The notes: a model not told the origin generated them from the letters alone. A DNA stretch of 64,000 nt from Rotaria sp. Silwood1 (GCA_905250075.1 CAJNOP010000498.1:74524-138523); one strand, 5' to 3'. Positions 19,001 through 33,600 are shown, counted from the first letter of the stretch. A program made the numbers and translations.

Positions 19001-20680
19001 ATTTCATGAAATGTTTCATTAAATGTTTTCATTCTTGTATGTTCTTCTTGTCCATGATGAGTATTTGCCATACGATTTTGATATGAATTAAATGCATCTT
19101 TATGATATTGTAAACGATTATAAATAATATGTCGTTTAACATTTTGTAATGCATCCAAAAATAATATTTCAAATTCTGAACGTTGTTCAAGTATTGTTTT
19201 ACCTAATTTTTTAACTTTATTCATTTCTTTTCCTTTTAATTCTAAAGCACGTTGTAATTTAATTATTTCATTATGTGATGATTCATTTTCAATTTGAGAT
19301 TGTTCAAGAAGTTTATTTTTTTCAATATTAAATTCTTCAATAAATTTTGTTAATGATAATTCTAAATATTGAACTTTTTCTTTTAACTACAAAAAAAGCA
19401 AAATATAATAATAGAAAAAAACAAAATTCAAAAAATTTTTTGTTACTTCTTTAATTAATTTATTATTTTTTTGTACTTCTTCTATTTTTTCTTTTATTAA
19501 TATATCATTCATTTCTTTATCACCTAAAATTGTAGTTGCTTGTTTTCTTAATTGTTCTTTTAATATTTGTAAATTATCTAATTCTTGTTTATAAATACGT
19601 AAGGATTCAATAAGATCAACATTTTCTTTATAAATATTACGAGCTTTTTCATCTAAAGTTCTATAAAATGAATATAAATTTTTTTTTTTTCATTATTTTC
19701 GTTTTGTTTACTTTAATGCTTCATTTTGTGCATGTTCTGCTATTTCTTCAATTCTTTTATTAGATTCTTGTTGTAAACGCATTTTTTCTTCGGAAAATTT
19801 TTCTTCTAATTTTTCTAAATTTTCTTTTTGTTCACGTACATTCCATAGCATAGCTTCTTTAATCTAAATAATCAAAAAACAGAAGTTAATTTAAAAATAA
19901 AAAAAAAAAATTCATATAAATTTACTTCTTCAAGTTCTTTTTGCATTTGAGCTTTTTTCTTTCGAAATTCTTTAACTTGATTAAGTTCATGTCGAACAAT
20001 ATCTAATTCATTTTCTTTTCGAGTTAATTTTTCAGTTAATTGATATTTTTGTCGATCAAAATCATCAAACTTATGTAAAATAATTATATAAAATTTATTG
20101 AAAATATATGTTTTTTTTTTTTAATCAAACATACTAAATCTTGTTTATCTTTAGCTTGTTCTATTTGAAGATCTTTTATTTCTTGTTGTAGACGGTCGAT
20201 CTATTGTGTTGTTGTTTTTTTAAAAGGAATGTTTTATTCGAAAATAATAACAATAGTTTACCTGAGTATCCTTATCAACATCTTGTTTTTTCAAAAATGT
20301 AACTACATCAATAGTATCCTTTTCTGTTTGACGTAATTGATCGCGTAATGTTTCATTTTCATTCGATAAATTACCGGCAATATCTCTATATTAACAAATA
20401 TAAAAATTGTTCAATATATTTATATATTCTATATTTTTCTAACCGATATTGTTTACGCGATCCATCTATCATATTAAGTCGAACTTCCCATAAGGCTGTA
20501 TTCCGAGCATTCATTGTCAACGGTGAATCATCTTTTTTCTTTTTTCTTGATTAATAAATAAATAAATAAATAGAAATGTTTAATAATTAATGGAAACACA
20601 AAAGAAAAAAAGAAGGAAAAAAACCAAGCTTACCCTTTCTTTCCTTTACCGCCTTTTTTTCCTTTGCCTTTTTTTGGCAT
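16029..20680 (-). CDS. BBOF1: Basal body orientation factor 1 (coiled coil)
   Basis: Predicted 527-aa coiled-coil protein, almost the length of the human protein as I recall it. BBOF1 acts at basal bodies and axonemes of motile cilia, in alignment and maintenance. Exons from the 5' end (minus strand): 20634-20680, 20444-20545, 20262-20385, 20135-20200, 19926-20069, 19712-19863, 19447-19660, 18956-19386, 16266-16391, 16029-16206. The Lys/Gly start MPKKGKGKKGGKGKK, the TALWEVRLN segment, the VVTFLKKQD segment, MNKVKKLGKTILEQRSEFE and the late TWEQKEQVLRELF motif all match vertebrate BBOF1 in order. Most of the chain is predicted coiled coil. Intron 8 (16392-18955, 2564 bp) is far longer than the others and holds two palindromic elements. 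It is divergent from the gene at 21334. Confidence 0.93.
16953..17757. mobile_element. Foldback element in BBOF1 intron 8 (a)
   Basis: Left arm about 16953-17270 and right arm about 17455-17757 are diverged reverse complements (for example AACGTATGAT-x-AAAAGTAATGG mirrored near 17725-17757, and ATGCTGGAAGAAATG-like blocks on both sides). Both arms contain T or A tracts. The greater divergence between arms suggests it is older than its neighbour at 18295. Confidence 0.6.
18295..18865. mobile_element. Foldback element in BBOF1 intron 8 (b)
   Basis: Arms of about 190 bp (18295-18485 and 18673-18865) are near-perfect reverse complements, starting with a TCGGCGCCAGAAATAGATGG-like terminus and containing the block GATGTCGAGGGCATCGATCG in both. 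The loop is about 190 bp. No coding capacity. The close match between arms suggests a recent insertion. Confidence 0.72.
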
Positions 20681-21333
20681 TGCTCAATCTAAAAGAAAAT
20701 TAATTAACTACAAATAATAAAAGACCTTTTTGTTTTGTTTTTTTGCTATTAAATATATTTGAAACTTATCAAAATCAAAAAAACATCAATCGCCATTTTC
20801 AATCATTTTAGTAAAACAAGAATCAGCAACAACCTCTTTACACATTATACATATTATAGTCACAGATGTCAGACAATGATGATTATTGAACAATGAAAAA
20901 TTAAAAAATTCTAATTAAAAATTTATATGTAAGAAAAAAAAAACAAAAGAACAATTTTCACCAATGCCTTGAAACATGATAAATCAAGATTAATGAGTTC
21001 AAAATAAAAACTGAACGACATATTAACAATTCTTTTTTTTTTTTGTTACGTTCAGCAGCTGGCAACAATGACAAGCTTCATTTGCGTGCTATTGTAAAAT
21101 TGTTTTATGTAATCGGCTTTATTCTCTGTTACTCTCTCTCTCTCTTTTTTCCTACTATTTCGTTTTAACGGGTTCGAGAAGAACAACAAATAACACTAGT
21201 AAAAAGTATTGTTAGTATAAACAACAACGCCAACCATTTTTCTCTCTTTCTCATTTTTATTTTGATAGTTTATAAGACTAGAAGTTTTTGTTGAAGTGCT
21301 TACTTTTTGGTTTTTTACATATCTCTCTATTGA
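20681..21333. other. Shared upstream region of two divergent genes
   Basis: The 653 bp between the BBOF1 start (minus) and the next gene's start (plus) should hold both promoters. It contains a CT-rich run near 21132-21150 and AT-rich tracts. I could not recognise a specific factor-binding site. Confidence 0.5.
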
Positions 21334-22860
21334 ATGAAGAACAAATTTTCAAAACGATCAATTTCGAATAAACAATCTCATCATCGTTCATATCAAACAC
21401 ATACTAAACGTTTATCAACACCAATTGATCATACAAGAACTAAAACACCTATTCATACAGATTTAAACACAGAAATTGTGTCTTCAGATTCTTATACACC
21501 ATGTTTAAAACCTAATATACAATTTAAAAGTCAAAAATTACTTAAACGTGATTTATTACGTTGTAGTAATCAACGTCCATTAATTCTCGGTCCAGAAACA
21601 TTACAAACATCTCATATTCATCATAGATTTCAACCAACACATTCTGTTGCATTATCATCAACATCATCATTATCATCATCATCATCATCATCAATTGATC
21701 ATCATCATCATCATAATATTCCACGTCGTCGTTCATTATCATTAAATTCTCATACATTTTATACAACAACAAATCGTATTGGTCCATGGCCAGATAATTC
21801 AACTGATCGTCTTATTTTAGTTGATAATAATTTATCACGATCAACAAAAAAATTTCGTAATAATAAAAATCCTCGTGTTTTTTCTCCGAAATCATTATCA
21901 TCATTAACTAATAATACAGGTCCATTTAAATTTTATCCATCAAAACATAATTATATTGAAGAATATCGTAAAAATAAAGGTTATATATTAAATACAAATC
22001 AAACATCACAAAGTACATCATTATCTTTATCATCATCATCATCATCATTATCACAATTACAAGATTTTGATGATGATCAAATATCTATTATGGGTACATA
22101 TAGTGGTGATACAGAAAATAATACAATTATAGAACGAACTAATATATCAACAACAAATTTATTATCAATGACACGAACAATTGTTAAATCAAATGATGAT
22201 ATAACAACAAATATAAATCGATTACCAATAATGTCATCTGTTATAAATCAATTAAATATATTTCCATCTATACCAATACGAAATTCAAATTATTTTCGAC
22301 CAAATCGTCGTACAAAACATCATCCAAATTTAACATTACCAGCATTAACAAATTCATCAATAAGATTTTTAAATAGTATGAATACAGTTGAAAAACTTTA
22401 TGGTAATCATAATAAGAAAATTTCAACAGAAAATTCATCAAAATTATTATTTATGACTGGACGACCGAAGAAAAGGTATACGAATTTTCTTTTTTTGTTT
22501 TTTGTTAAAATAAAATTCTTATTCTAAAAAAAAAACAATAGTAATAGAAGTTCATCTTGTATGAAAACAGATACGAAGAAGGTATGAATAGAAAATTTAA
22601 AATAAAACAAAAAAAAAAAAACCTGTTTGAAACTAATATTAATAATTAACAGAAAAATTGATTTGATAACTTTTTGTTCTTTCTTATTTCAATTGAATAT
22701 TTTATAGATTACCTCCTCTTCACAAGGTTACATTGAACTTCGAACTACCGGCTGCTCAGTAATGAAACAAATCGAACGACCATCAAGTGTTATTATTTAT
22801 CGTTTACCTCGTCGAACACATATTGTCACTACGAAAAGTGATGTCGGACCACTTAGTTAA
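21334..22860 (+). CDS. Unrecognised Ser/Asn/Thr-rich protein
   Basis: Predicted 444-aa protein from exons 21334-22475, 22542-22581 and 22708-22860; the frame is continuous across both small introns. I do not recognise the family. It is strongly basic at the N-terminus (MKNKFSKRSISNKQSHHRS), low-complexity through much of exon 1 with poly-Ser runs and a His cluster, and then has more ordinary sequence near SIRFLNSMNTVEKLYG and in the last exon (SVIIYRLPRRTHIVTT), which is where conservation is most likely. There is no signal peptide or membrane segment. It is transcribed divergently from BBOF1 across 653 bp, so co-regulation in ciliated cells is possible but only inferred. Confidence 0.7.
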
Positions 22861-24630
22861 TTATTATTGAAAAAAATAAAAATAAAAAAAAAGGAAATGT
22901 ATCATTTGTTTTTTATTTAATCAACAGAAAAAATTTACAAGGATTAATAATAAGAAACTAGTTTATTCTCTTGTTTGAAAACAAATAAATTAATTAATTT
23001 CATTATTAATGTAATCATTAAGCACCAAATGGTAACAAAAAAGGAAAATATAACGATTGTAGATCAGTGCTTTTTGATAGATATTCATCGCTTTTAAATT
23101 CAAACTTTGTGGATCTAGAATTTTAGCATAAAAGAAAGTTTTCTTGTCGACATATTGAAGTTCGCAAATTCATTTATATTCCATGAAAGAAACTAGAATT
23201 ATCTGTTTGCTCGGAAGTGAAAAATAAAATATTTTGGCAATTATTTTTAATAGCAAGCCTAAAGATTTTTGTTTATTGTAAAAGTCCTTTGTCGAACATG
23301 AGAAAAATTATCGAAATCGGTTGTTTTATACAGCAAGGTACTGTATTACAAAACTAATGCACTTTGCAGGTTAGCTTTTGATCAATAAGCTGATATATAA
23401 ATAGAGCCTCCAACTTTTAGTTCCGAATTCGAACATTGAAAATAGAAAAATTATTTGTCTTTCCAAAACTATTTCATTACTCTGGAAAAACAACTTGAAT
23501 CCAAATTATCTAACGAGGGAACTTCTCCAAGTGTTAATCGTCGATCGAGTTCATAAGTAAGACTCGACAAGACTAGCAGAAGTCCGGAAGGATTCGTCCC
23601 CATACGCTGTCCTTCCGGGATTATGACCATTTTACTGGTTTTTCAACCTCTGGCAATGGTTTTATAACGAAGTCCAACAATGGAATTTTGACCTGATATT
23701 TTGTTCATAAACAGGTCTCATGATTACTAGAATGTCCTAAAAGTTTCAGATAAAATGAACGTTTTTTTTTTCTCAAGATACTGAATTTTTAAGGAACGAT
23801 TATATTTCAAAGGCAAAGATCAAAAAATCGAGCTTCTTGGAAACTCAATATCTTGAGAAAGAAACGTTCACTTTAACTGAAACTTTTAGGATATTTTAGT
23901 TACCATCAGACCTGTTTATGGACAAAATATCAGATCAAAATTCCGTTGTTGAACTTCCCTATAAAACCATTACCAAAGGTTGAAAAACCAGTAAAACGGT
24001 CATAACTCCGGAAGAACAGCGTATGGGGACGAATCCTTTCGGACTTCTGCTAGTCTCATCGAGTTTTATTTATGAGGCCGATCGACGATTAACACTTAAA
24101 GAAGTTCCCTCATAAGCATATATTCCAAAAGATCATAAAATAATAGTTTTGAACTCGCCGGAAATATTTGCTAGTGGAATTAAAATAAACAAGCATTGTG
24201 TTTGAAAAAACTTTCCGCTCGTTTTCCGTTAAAATTTTTTCCATACGTCACACTATGATTATTTCTTTTAAACGCTTAAAATTCTTTTCAAAACATGAAT
24301 ATTTACGAATTCTTATTGAATTTATTTCATTTATCTTTGTTAATCATCGTAAACGAAAATCAAATGATGTCGCAAGAAGGCAGTTCAATTTTTTTGTTTC
24401 TCAATTTTTCGAATGTTCAGTGTCTTCTATTGGTCACTTCGGTTCACATGATCACAACAAAAAAAAAAAAAAAGAAAAAAAGGAAAGAGAAAGAAAAAAT
24501 AATAATGAATAGCGATTCGTTCTTTTCGCCTTGAGTGTCCGTTTGGGTTCAACCATCCATCCATCTTTAGTTCAATCTTATTTTCTTTGTTCTTATAATA
24601 TCATATAATCAAAAAGGCATAATATATTTC
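22861..24630. other. Intergenic region upstream of NIPBL
   Basis: AT-rich, with one large palindromic element (23512-24113) and A-rich runs near 24460-24500. Short frames at 24198-24534 are probably chance. An upstream non-coding or extra N-terminal exon of NIPBL in this stretch cannot be excluded. Confidence 0.5.
23512..24113. mobile_element. 600-bp palindromic element
   Basis: Arms of about 290 bp (23514-23805 and 23828-24112) are strong reverse complements with a loop of only about 20 bp. The ends carry GAGGGAACTTCT-like termini and both arms hold a GACGAATCC block. No coding capacity. Such a structure would form an almost continuous hairpin as RNA. Confidence 0.72.
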
Positions 24631-27600
24631 ATGGATTCATCAAAAGGAAATTTACTAACATCAACATCATTAAACGATGGTTTGTTTGTTATTTTTTTTT
24701 TAAATAAAAGTATAGATTTTTAACTAAATATCATAGGACATAAAACATCTGTATCATCATTAGCTAATACAAGTACGATTGATAATAATAATACAAATGA
24801 ACATACAACTATGTCTCTGAATCGTCGTGATGGTCCATTAGCACAAAAACTTGCAAGTAAACTTTCAATTGTTGCCAATACAAATGTATCAATGTAAATA
24901 TGATTTTTTGTTTTTTTGCGATAAATATATATAAATTGAAAGGATGTATGAAAGAAGAATTTTGATACAATGAAAAATATCTACTTTTCATTCGACTCTT
25001 GTCTCTTTTGTTGTTTTTTCTTTCGTAATCAAACAATTAGTTTCAATTTAGATCATCAACAAATAATCATAATCATTATAAAAGTTCACCAAATGGTAAT
25101 CATGATGTTGAAGAACAAGAACAACTTAGTCCATTAGGTTATTATTTTGTATTTCAATGAGGAAAAAGAAAATTATTTAATTTTTTTTTTATTTTTAGCT
25201 GGTACTTGGGGTTTTCTACCATCACCAACCGAAAATGATGAATCATCTTCAATTTTATCTCATAGTCAAACACGATCATCAGAATCGAATTCACCACATA
25301 AATCATCAAGTCAGAAAAAGGTTTGAATCGATATTATATATTTATATTTACGAGAGAACTGCTTCAAATGATTCAATTCTATAATGCTGTTATGTTAACC
25401 ATAAGTTAGATTCAGTGAAACTAGAAGAGAATAAGGATCTATGAATCTTTCTTTTCAAGTATAAGTCTTATGACCTTTTTAGCAAGGAAAAGTGTGTACT
25501 TCTTTTTTTCTCAGATATAAATATCTGTAGAAAGAAGCGTTCGCTGTACCTGTGGCATGTAACTTTATAAGACTTATATGTGGGAAGAATGCTTCATAGG
25601 TCTTCATCCTTTCTCTAGTCGCAATGAGTTCTATTGATGAACAAAATATCAGTGCAACTATGAAGAAATTTTTTAGACAAAGTCGAAATCGCTTATTCCT
25701 ATTATCGGAATTTTAAAAAAAGGTCATCGGACAAAATGCTTATAACTTTTGAACGAAGATAGCCAGAGCTCTGCGGTTTTTACCATTCGAAAGGGAAGAT
25801 AAGGAGACGCCTTATTCTCCAATATTGTATACGACGAAATCATTTAAAAATCTGTCATTCCGATGAAATTTTGGGTCTGACATTTGGTCTAGATAGAGGA
25901 ACTTCAGATGTATTGTTCAAGATATAATTCGAATGATTATCTTTTCATCTCCTAATGTTGAACAAATAAACTTGTCTATTCAATTGTACGAAAACTATAG
26001 AGTTCTTTTAAGTTTTAAGCATATTTTCTTACTTTTCGTCTAAATTTCAACTGAATGGCAGACCATTTTTTCGATGTTTTGTAGAAATGACTGATTTTTA
26101 AATGATTTCGTCCTATACAATATTGGAGAAAAAGGCGTTCCCTTTCGAATGATGAAAACCGCAGGGCTCTAGCTATCTTCGTTCAAAAGTTATAAGCATT
26201 TTTCCCGATGGTCTTTTTTTTGTAAATTCCGATAATAGGCTTATTATCATTCAATAGTTTCTTATAAGTTCACTTTCCATGAAACTTAAATATCTGATAT
26301 GAAAGTCATGTTGTATGTCTATTTTCATTTTGCTTCTATAGATGGATCAGTCATACTCACGTGAACATACCGATAAACATTTACTAATAATGACCAGTAA
26401 AAATACAAATGAAGATTCGATGGAAAGTCTAGGTATGTAGAAAAAAAAAAGATATAATCATATGTATAGATTAAATTTATTCATTGTATCTTAATTCAGA
26501 TCCAGTTAATTATGATGAAGAAATGCTTCGAACACCTCGAATTATTCTTCAAAAGATACAATTTGATGATCCAAGTATGAATATATAAATAGATTTTTTC
26601 TAATATTCAAAACTGCCTAAGACATATTTTTATTATATGAATCATCATTTAAATTTTTAATATATTTGAATTTTTATGATGTAAATTTTCAACCAAATCA
26701 TTTTCTAATCTACTGCTAGTGTTATTATTCCACTTTGAAAATAAATCTGAGGAAAAAAATATCCGATAATTCTTGTAATTATATTAATCTTCCATGCGAA
26801 GTTACAGTAACTTTCACTTGTACTATAGATATTAGGTTGTTGAAAATTGTCGTTGAGTAATACTCTATTTCAATATGTTACTTTCTAATCTATTGTCGAT
26901 AAAGAACGTATAGATATATCTAAGAAAAAGTTCATTGCCTCTCAAAACAGTAGGAAAGTTTTGTCATATCCTACATCTTATTAAACATTTGAAAATTCTA
27001 GTATGCGCAGTGACGTATCCAGGATTTTTCAGTATGCTGAATCTCAATTTCCGGGTACGGGATCCGGATGAAACTCATGGAGGGTGATGTTGGATCCAAA
27101 TAATGGAATTTTATCAAAAAAAATTTACACTCGGAGTTTGCGAAAAAAATTAGCATTTTCCTGATCCCCCTCGAGGATTTTTTGCTATTAGTAGTATCAT
27201 GGTTTTTCGAATTTCATAGGAAGCTACACCGAATTTCATCGATAGATTTCAAATTTCGTCTGAAAATATGCAACCGTTCAAGAGTTATGACGATTTGAAA
27301 TTTTGCAAAAATTGTTTTCACATATAGCAAAAACTCAAAAAGTTATAACTCTTGAACGGTTGCATATTTTTAAACGACATTTGAAATCTGTCGATGAAAT
27401 TCGGTGTAGCTTCCTATGAAATTCTAAAAACCATGATACTACTAACAGCAAAAAATCCTCGAGGGGGGATCAGGAAAATGCTAATTTTTTTTCGCAAACT
27501 CCGAGTGTAAATTTTTTTTGATAAAATTCCATTATTTGGATCCATCATCACCCTCAATCAGTTTCATCTGGGTCCCATGCTCAGAAATCGAGATTCAGCA

Positions 27601-30600
27601 TACTGAAAAATCCTGGATACGTCACTGAGTATGCGCGATCAGAAGAAAAAAAAGAAAAACTTTATCATTATTTAGATCTTTTTCCTGCTGATCTAACACC
27701 TGATTTAGTAAAAGAATTATCACAAGAAAATAATCATCGTCAAAATAATCGACAACGTCGTTCAAATAATAGTAGTACAACATCATTAAATCCATCACCA
27801 AAAAAAAAACGTCATCGAAATACATCACATAATGAACAAAATTATGAATTTGATGATGATAATAATAATAATGATGATGATGATGATGATGAATATCAAT
27901 CATCAAAAAAACGTATACGTCGTATTGGTTTAATAAATGAAAATATTCATATAAATAATAATCATTCATTTGATGCTATGGATGCATTTAAAAAAAAGAC
28001 ACGTGATCGTTTAGCAAATAAAGTATTAGATATAGATGCTAATCCACATGAAAATACATCTTATAAACAATTTGTTAAATTATTAGATATATTTAATGAT
28101 GATTATGAACGTCATCATAATGATATAGATCAAATTGATGATGAAAATTATCTTGATTTATTATTATCTGATTATACATTAAATGAAATGGTAATATTAT
28201 CGGAAAAATTAAAACTTTCAACATATATGTCATGTATTGATTTATTTAAATTAAAACGTTTATTAGAAATTTTATCATTACGTATAAAACAAGGTATTGA
28301 ATTAAGTCCTATACTTAAACATGATATTAATGATGAACATAAAGAAACTGAAGAAGATGAACGTACATGGAGAGATTTAATATTTGAACGTTTAACAATG
28401 TGTGCTAATGCATCGGAAATAGCATTAAATATAATGACAACATTAAATATGCCAAAAGAAATTCTTGTTGAAAATGTTATTGAATATACAGCATTATTTA
28501 TAAAAGCACAATTAGCTAAAACTATTTTTCCTGAATATGATCCACTTTATCGTAGTGATAATCAATCAAAAGGTAAATAGAATAATGATTAAATTAAAAT
28601 AATAAGAGAATGGTTTTTCTTTTCTTTTTCGAAGATCCTTTATTAACAAAACAAAAACGATCGAAAACAACTGGAACAAAATGTAAACAAGTGCAAATAC
28701 TTTATAATAAAATTATTTCATTATTTCAAGGAATTGCAGATTTAATGCCATTAGGAAAATTTACTGATACAATTATTCTTGCTGTAAGTTATTTAAAGAC
28801 ACCCCCGTCAAAAATGGATCTCACCCCAGGAACATTCAAATGACATAAAAATTTCAGGATATGTTGGAGCTAGTGAGACATGGCTATGGTCAAATTTTCA
28901 GCCCTATAGGACGATGTTTAACCGAGATATGCACCAAACAAGGGCCAAAAATAGCTCTCCAAGTTTTCTCTGTGGGTCTTCATTCTAGACATTTAATTTC
29001 TTCTTTGGTTTGAAAGAGCATGTCAGAATGCAGCGACTCTCGTGGCCCTTTTTTTTTAAGTCTTACTTTTTAGCGAAGCAAAAGTTTAATGATTCAAAAA
29101 ACCTCTCTGAAAATTGCGCTGCTTCGATATAGAGGTTATCTTCTATGATAATAAAAAAGCTTATTTTAAAAAAAAGGGCGACGAGAGACGCTAGCCCTGC
29201 ACATAAGCTTTCAAACGAAAAAAAAAATATTTGACTTTACCTCTTACTGTGATGGAGTTCTGCTGGAGATACGCGACGTTCTGAGAAAAACGAAAAATGA
29301 TTTTCGTTTTTTTTCTAAAAATGGCCTGTTTTTCGAATAGGACGTGACGAAAATTTTTGAATCAAAAGAGATGCTGAATAAAAATTTTTGGTCGCAAATG
29401 ACGGGCTATTTCCCAATGAATGTCCCTTAATTTCGATGATTCTGACGAAAAGTGACTTTTTTGAGGAGGGGGGCTTAAAGAAAAAACTAATATCTTTTTT
29501 TTATCGAATACACTGCAAATAAGGGATGATTGATAAATAGCTTTTGAATGGAAGCTATATATATCTAAATGAGCTGTGAGGGTGTGGATGTTGGAATAAG
29601 ATTAAGGATCTCGAAGGTATTATTCTTCACTCTCCGAAAACATAATTAATTAAATAGAACGTAACAATCTACTGATACTATTCAATGATGGGAAGTCTAC
29701 TATCGGTGATAGTATGTAAATCAATGCATCTATTCTAATTAAAAATATTTTCTTTCAAAATATTTTATTTTATTTTATTTTTTCTTCTATTTAGATTTCT
29801 TCATTTACTGTTAGTTGTATTTTTGTTGAAAATATTTTTGATTTACAAGCACATTCAATAACAATTCTTCCTGAATTATTTTCACGTTATGAATATCATC
29901 GTGATTCTATTCTTGATGATTTACTTTTATCAATAGTACGTTTACCAACAAGTAAAAAAAGTCTTCGTTGTTATCGTTTACCATCAGGTGAATCAATACA
30001 AATGTTTACAGCATTAATTATGCATTTAGTACATTCACCTGTACAAACAATAAATTCTAATATAATTGATGCAGGAAATGAATTAAATTTATTAAATACA
30101 TATGTTATTGGACAAAATATAGCATATAAATTTTTAACATTATTTTTTCGTTCATGTGGAACAAAACAAGGTGAAGATGATTATCGAATAATATTTGAAA
30201 ATTTTCTAGCTGATTTACTTACAACAGCTAATCGACCTGAATGGCCAGCATCAGAAATACTATTAACATTATTATCACGTATATTAATGAAAAATTTTTC
30301 TAATCAATCAATACCAATATCAATACGTTTACAATCATTAGAATATTTAGGATCAGTTGCAGCACAATTAAGAAAAGATACTATTGAATTAGATGTTTTA
30401 AATTCAAGAGATAATCAAGAAAGACTTGATCAAGTTATTCATAAAGTAAAACAAAAAAAAAATTATGAAAATAAAATTTCTTATATATAGATTGTTGTTG
30501 TTGTTTTTTTTAAATAGACTTTATTAAATATTGAAACAGATGAAGATGTATTAGAAGTATATAAAACTGATCCATTACGTTATCATCGTAGTTTAATTAT

Positions 30601-33600
30601 TTATCTTAATGAATTAAGTCAATGTGAACCAACTATTCATGTAAGTAAATCAAAAAGTTTGCTTTTCTGAGTGTTTATCATGATAAAATTTTAAAGTATT
30701 CTTGTGATAAGTCTTATGACGTTCGATAGGATTTGTCTGATACTGAAAAAGATCTCAAACGGAGTTGTGCTCAAGTGAATGTTTCCAATACAGATTTATT
30801 TTCACGTTAAGAATTGAGTTGATGCAAATAAAAATATGTGTGCTATTAGTAATTTTTTTAATAGTGAAGGAAAACTTATAGAAAGCAATGAAAAGAAAAT
30901 TGTCATTCCCTTTGTTTTTCAGTACTCATTCGGAACAGGCGAACGGCTCTAGTCGTCTGAGAAATGTGTAGAATGCATCAATCATCAAATACAAAAAGCC
31001 GCGGAAAAGTATTTCGTATCTCGAGGACGACAGTTCGCTTCTGATTAGAAAATTTTTTTGAGAATATCAAAGTGTGGTTTCGTTGGGGTTCACAAATGGT
31101 TAGCGAGGCAATGTTTCTAAATTTCACATACGTTAATTCTACCGAGATACTACATTTCGACGGTATTTTAAATTATTGAGAATAGTTTATTGTAAAAGTT
31201 TCAAATCAAAACCGACACTCAATGTTTCTGAGAGAGAGACTACGACATCGTACTAAAAAATACAGTATATCGATACAGTGTTTTATCCAGAGGGGTGTCC
31301 GGGGGAGGGGGCGGCACCCCCTCCGAAAATAATTTTTCGCCCCTCGGAAATTCAAATCGCCCCTCCGGAGAAAAAATCCTGGATAAAACACTGTATCGGC
31401 AGTAATCATGTTATTTGTCTGAACTTTGTTCAAGATATTCATAACCTACCTGATACACATAGTCTTGACTTATAAACGATTAGACACTCAACAACGTTCG
31501 CTCATATTGCAAACTTCTTTCAGAGATCAGGTGTAAAAAAAAAATAATAATAATTCATTTTTGTCTAGTTTGCTAAAATGTTTCATATTGGTCAATGGCT
31601 TCGTGATATTAATTTAACAATTGAACGTTTAAATCAAACATTAACAAGACGAGTTAAACCTAAAAACCATGCTGAATTAGTTGATGTTGATATAGATGAA
31701 TCTATAGATAATAATAAACATTCAAATCCAGTTATAACAGTTACTGATGAAATTGAATTAAAAAAAAATGAAAAAATGACTATACTTAAAATGCTTACAT
31801 TACCAATAACTATACGTAAACAACAACGATATACATCAGATATTGATTATGATGACATGTGTTTATTAATGCGTTATTTAACATCACATCGACCATTTTT
31901 AAAAACATTTGATGTTTATCTTAAACAATTAGCTGCTGTATTTCAATCTGAAGCAGGTACAAATATACGAAGTAAAGCAATGAAATGTTTATGTACAGTT
32001 GTTGAAGCTGATCCAACAATATTAGGAAGAAATGATATTAAATCATGTGTTAAAGTTGGTTTAACAGATAAAAGTGTTAGTGTTAGAGAGGCAGCTATTG
32101 ATCTTATTGGACGATATATTGTACATAAACAATTACTTATATTACAATATTATGATGTTCTTTGTGAACGAAGTATTGATACAGGTAATTAAATTCATCT
32201 TTTTTTTCGTATTATGAATTGAATTATGAATGTTTATTCTAACTAAAAACTTTGTGTCTTTTTTTCTTATAAAGATAAATGTATGCACAACAACAAAAAA
32301 AAAATGTTGAATATTTTAAACACTTTCAGATTAAGTTTTACAAAATATTCTCTACTAATAGTCGTCTTTGTTCTGATAGAGTCGCAAAACCAAAAAAGAT
32401 TTGACCTTAAGTTAGTATTTTACATATGAAAAGAAATATATTTTAAGTGCTGTTATATTTTAAAATTTCTATCAAAAAACGTTTAAAAAGTAATTCAAAG
32501 AAACTTTTCTTTTCAGGTGTTAGTGTTCGTAAACGTGTAGTAAAAATATTTCGTGATGTTTGTTTATCTCAACCTGATTTTGTTCGTATACCTGATATAT
32601 GTTCACGTTTATTACGACGTATTAATGATGAAGATTCTATACGTAAACTTGTACTTGAAACATTTCAACAATTATGGTTTACACCAACATCTAATCATTA
32701 TGAAGTTCGACAACGTGTTCAAACAATAATTGATGTATTAATTGATGCACAAAAACAAAATAATACATGGTTAGAAAATTTAGTTAAAGAATTTCTTCAA
32801 ACAAATGATAAACAATCAAATGATGATAAAGTTAAAATTCGTGAACAACGAAAATATGTTTTAAAAGCTATACAAGATATTATTAATGAATTAGTTGAAT
32901 CTATACTTAAAATTGAATCAGCTAATGATCAAGTTAGTTTGATGAATAATCAATCATATTATGATAATGCTACTTGTTTTGTTCAAAATATTTTCATTGT
33001 TTTCAAATTGAAAATATATCTAAATGTTGTTAGAAATATTTTATATGACTTATTTTTATTCTATTAATGATATTTAATCGCACTTTTCCATAGAATTCTT
33101 ATTATCAAAATGATAGGAAAGATGAATACAACACTTTCAGAGATGTCATCTAAAATCAACTCTAGAATCCTAATAGAACTTAGGTTTTTCGAGAATATGT
33201 GAATGTGAGAAAAGAGAAGAAGCTACATTCACATCTACAACCTCAAGTTACCTTGAATTTGACTTGACCTCGAATGAATTGTATCGTTTTTATATGAAAA
33301 AGGCATTGTATAGCAGAAACTACTATATGATCAATTTTGTAATAATACGTACTATCTGGTATAAAATCTCAAATTTGTCTTTTGAGTTCAAATACGATTT
33401 TCTTAATCAACATGAAAAATGGGTTCTGTTACATATAATTTGAATTCAATTGAAAAACGAAAACCTTTTTTGGAAATTCTGAGAAACTACAAGGATCAAA
33501 AAGATCGTATCGAGGTAGAGCACAAATAACTTCAAGAAAATACTATGAACAAAATAAATTAGTCTTATCAGAATTATGCCTTTGTATTTTCTATCAAGAG

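Noticed and set aside
27622-27969. Minus-strand frame with His and Tyr runs opposite NIPBL exon 7
   Set aside because: Produced by the Asp/Asn/Ser-rich plus-strand coding sequence. Composition and overlap with a conserved NIPBL exon mark it as a shadow.
31206-31475. Two overlapping frames with Gly/Pro/Arg-rich GC sequence
   Set aside because: Both are translations of the 118-bp palindromic GC-rich MITE in NIPBL intron 10.
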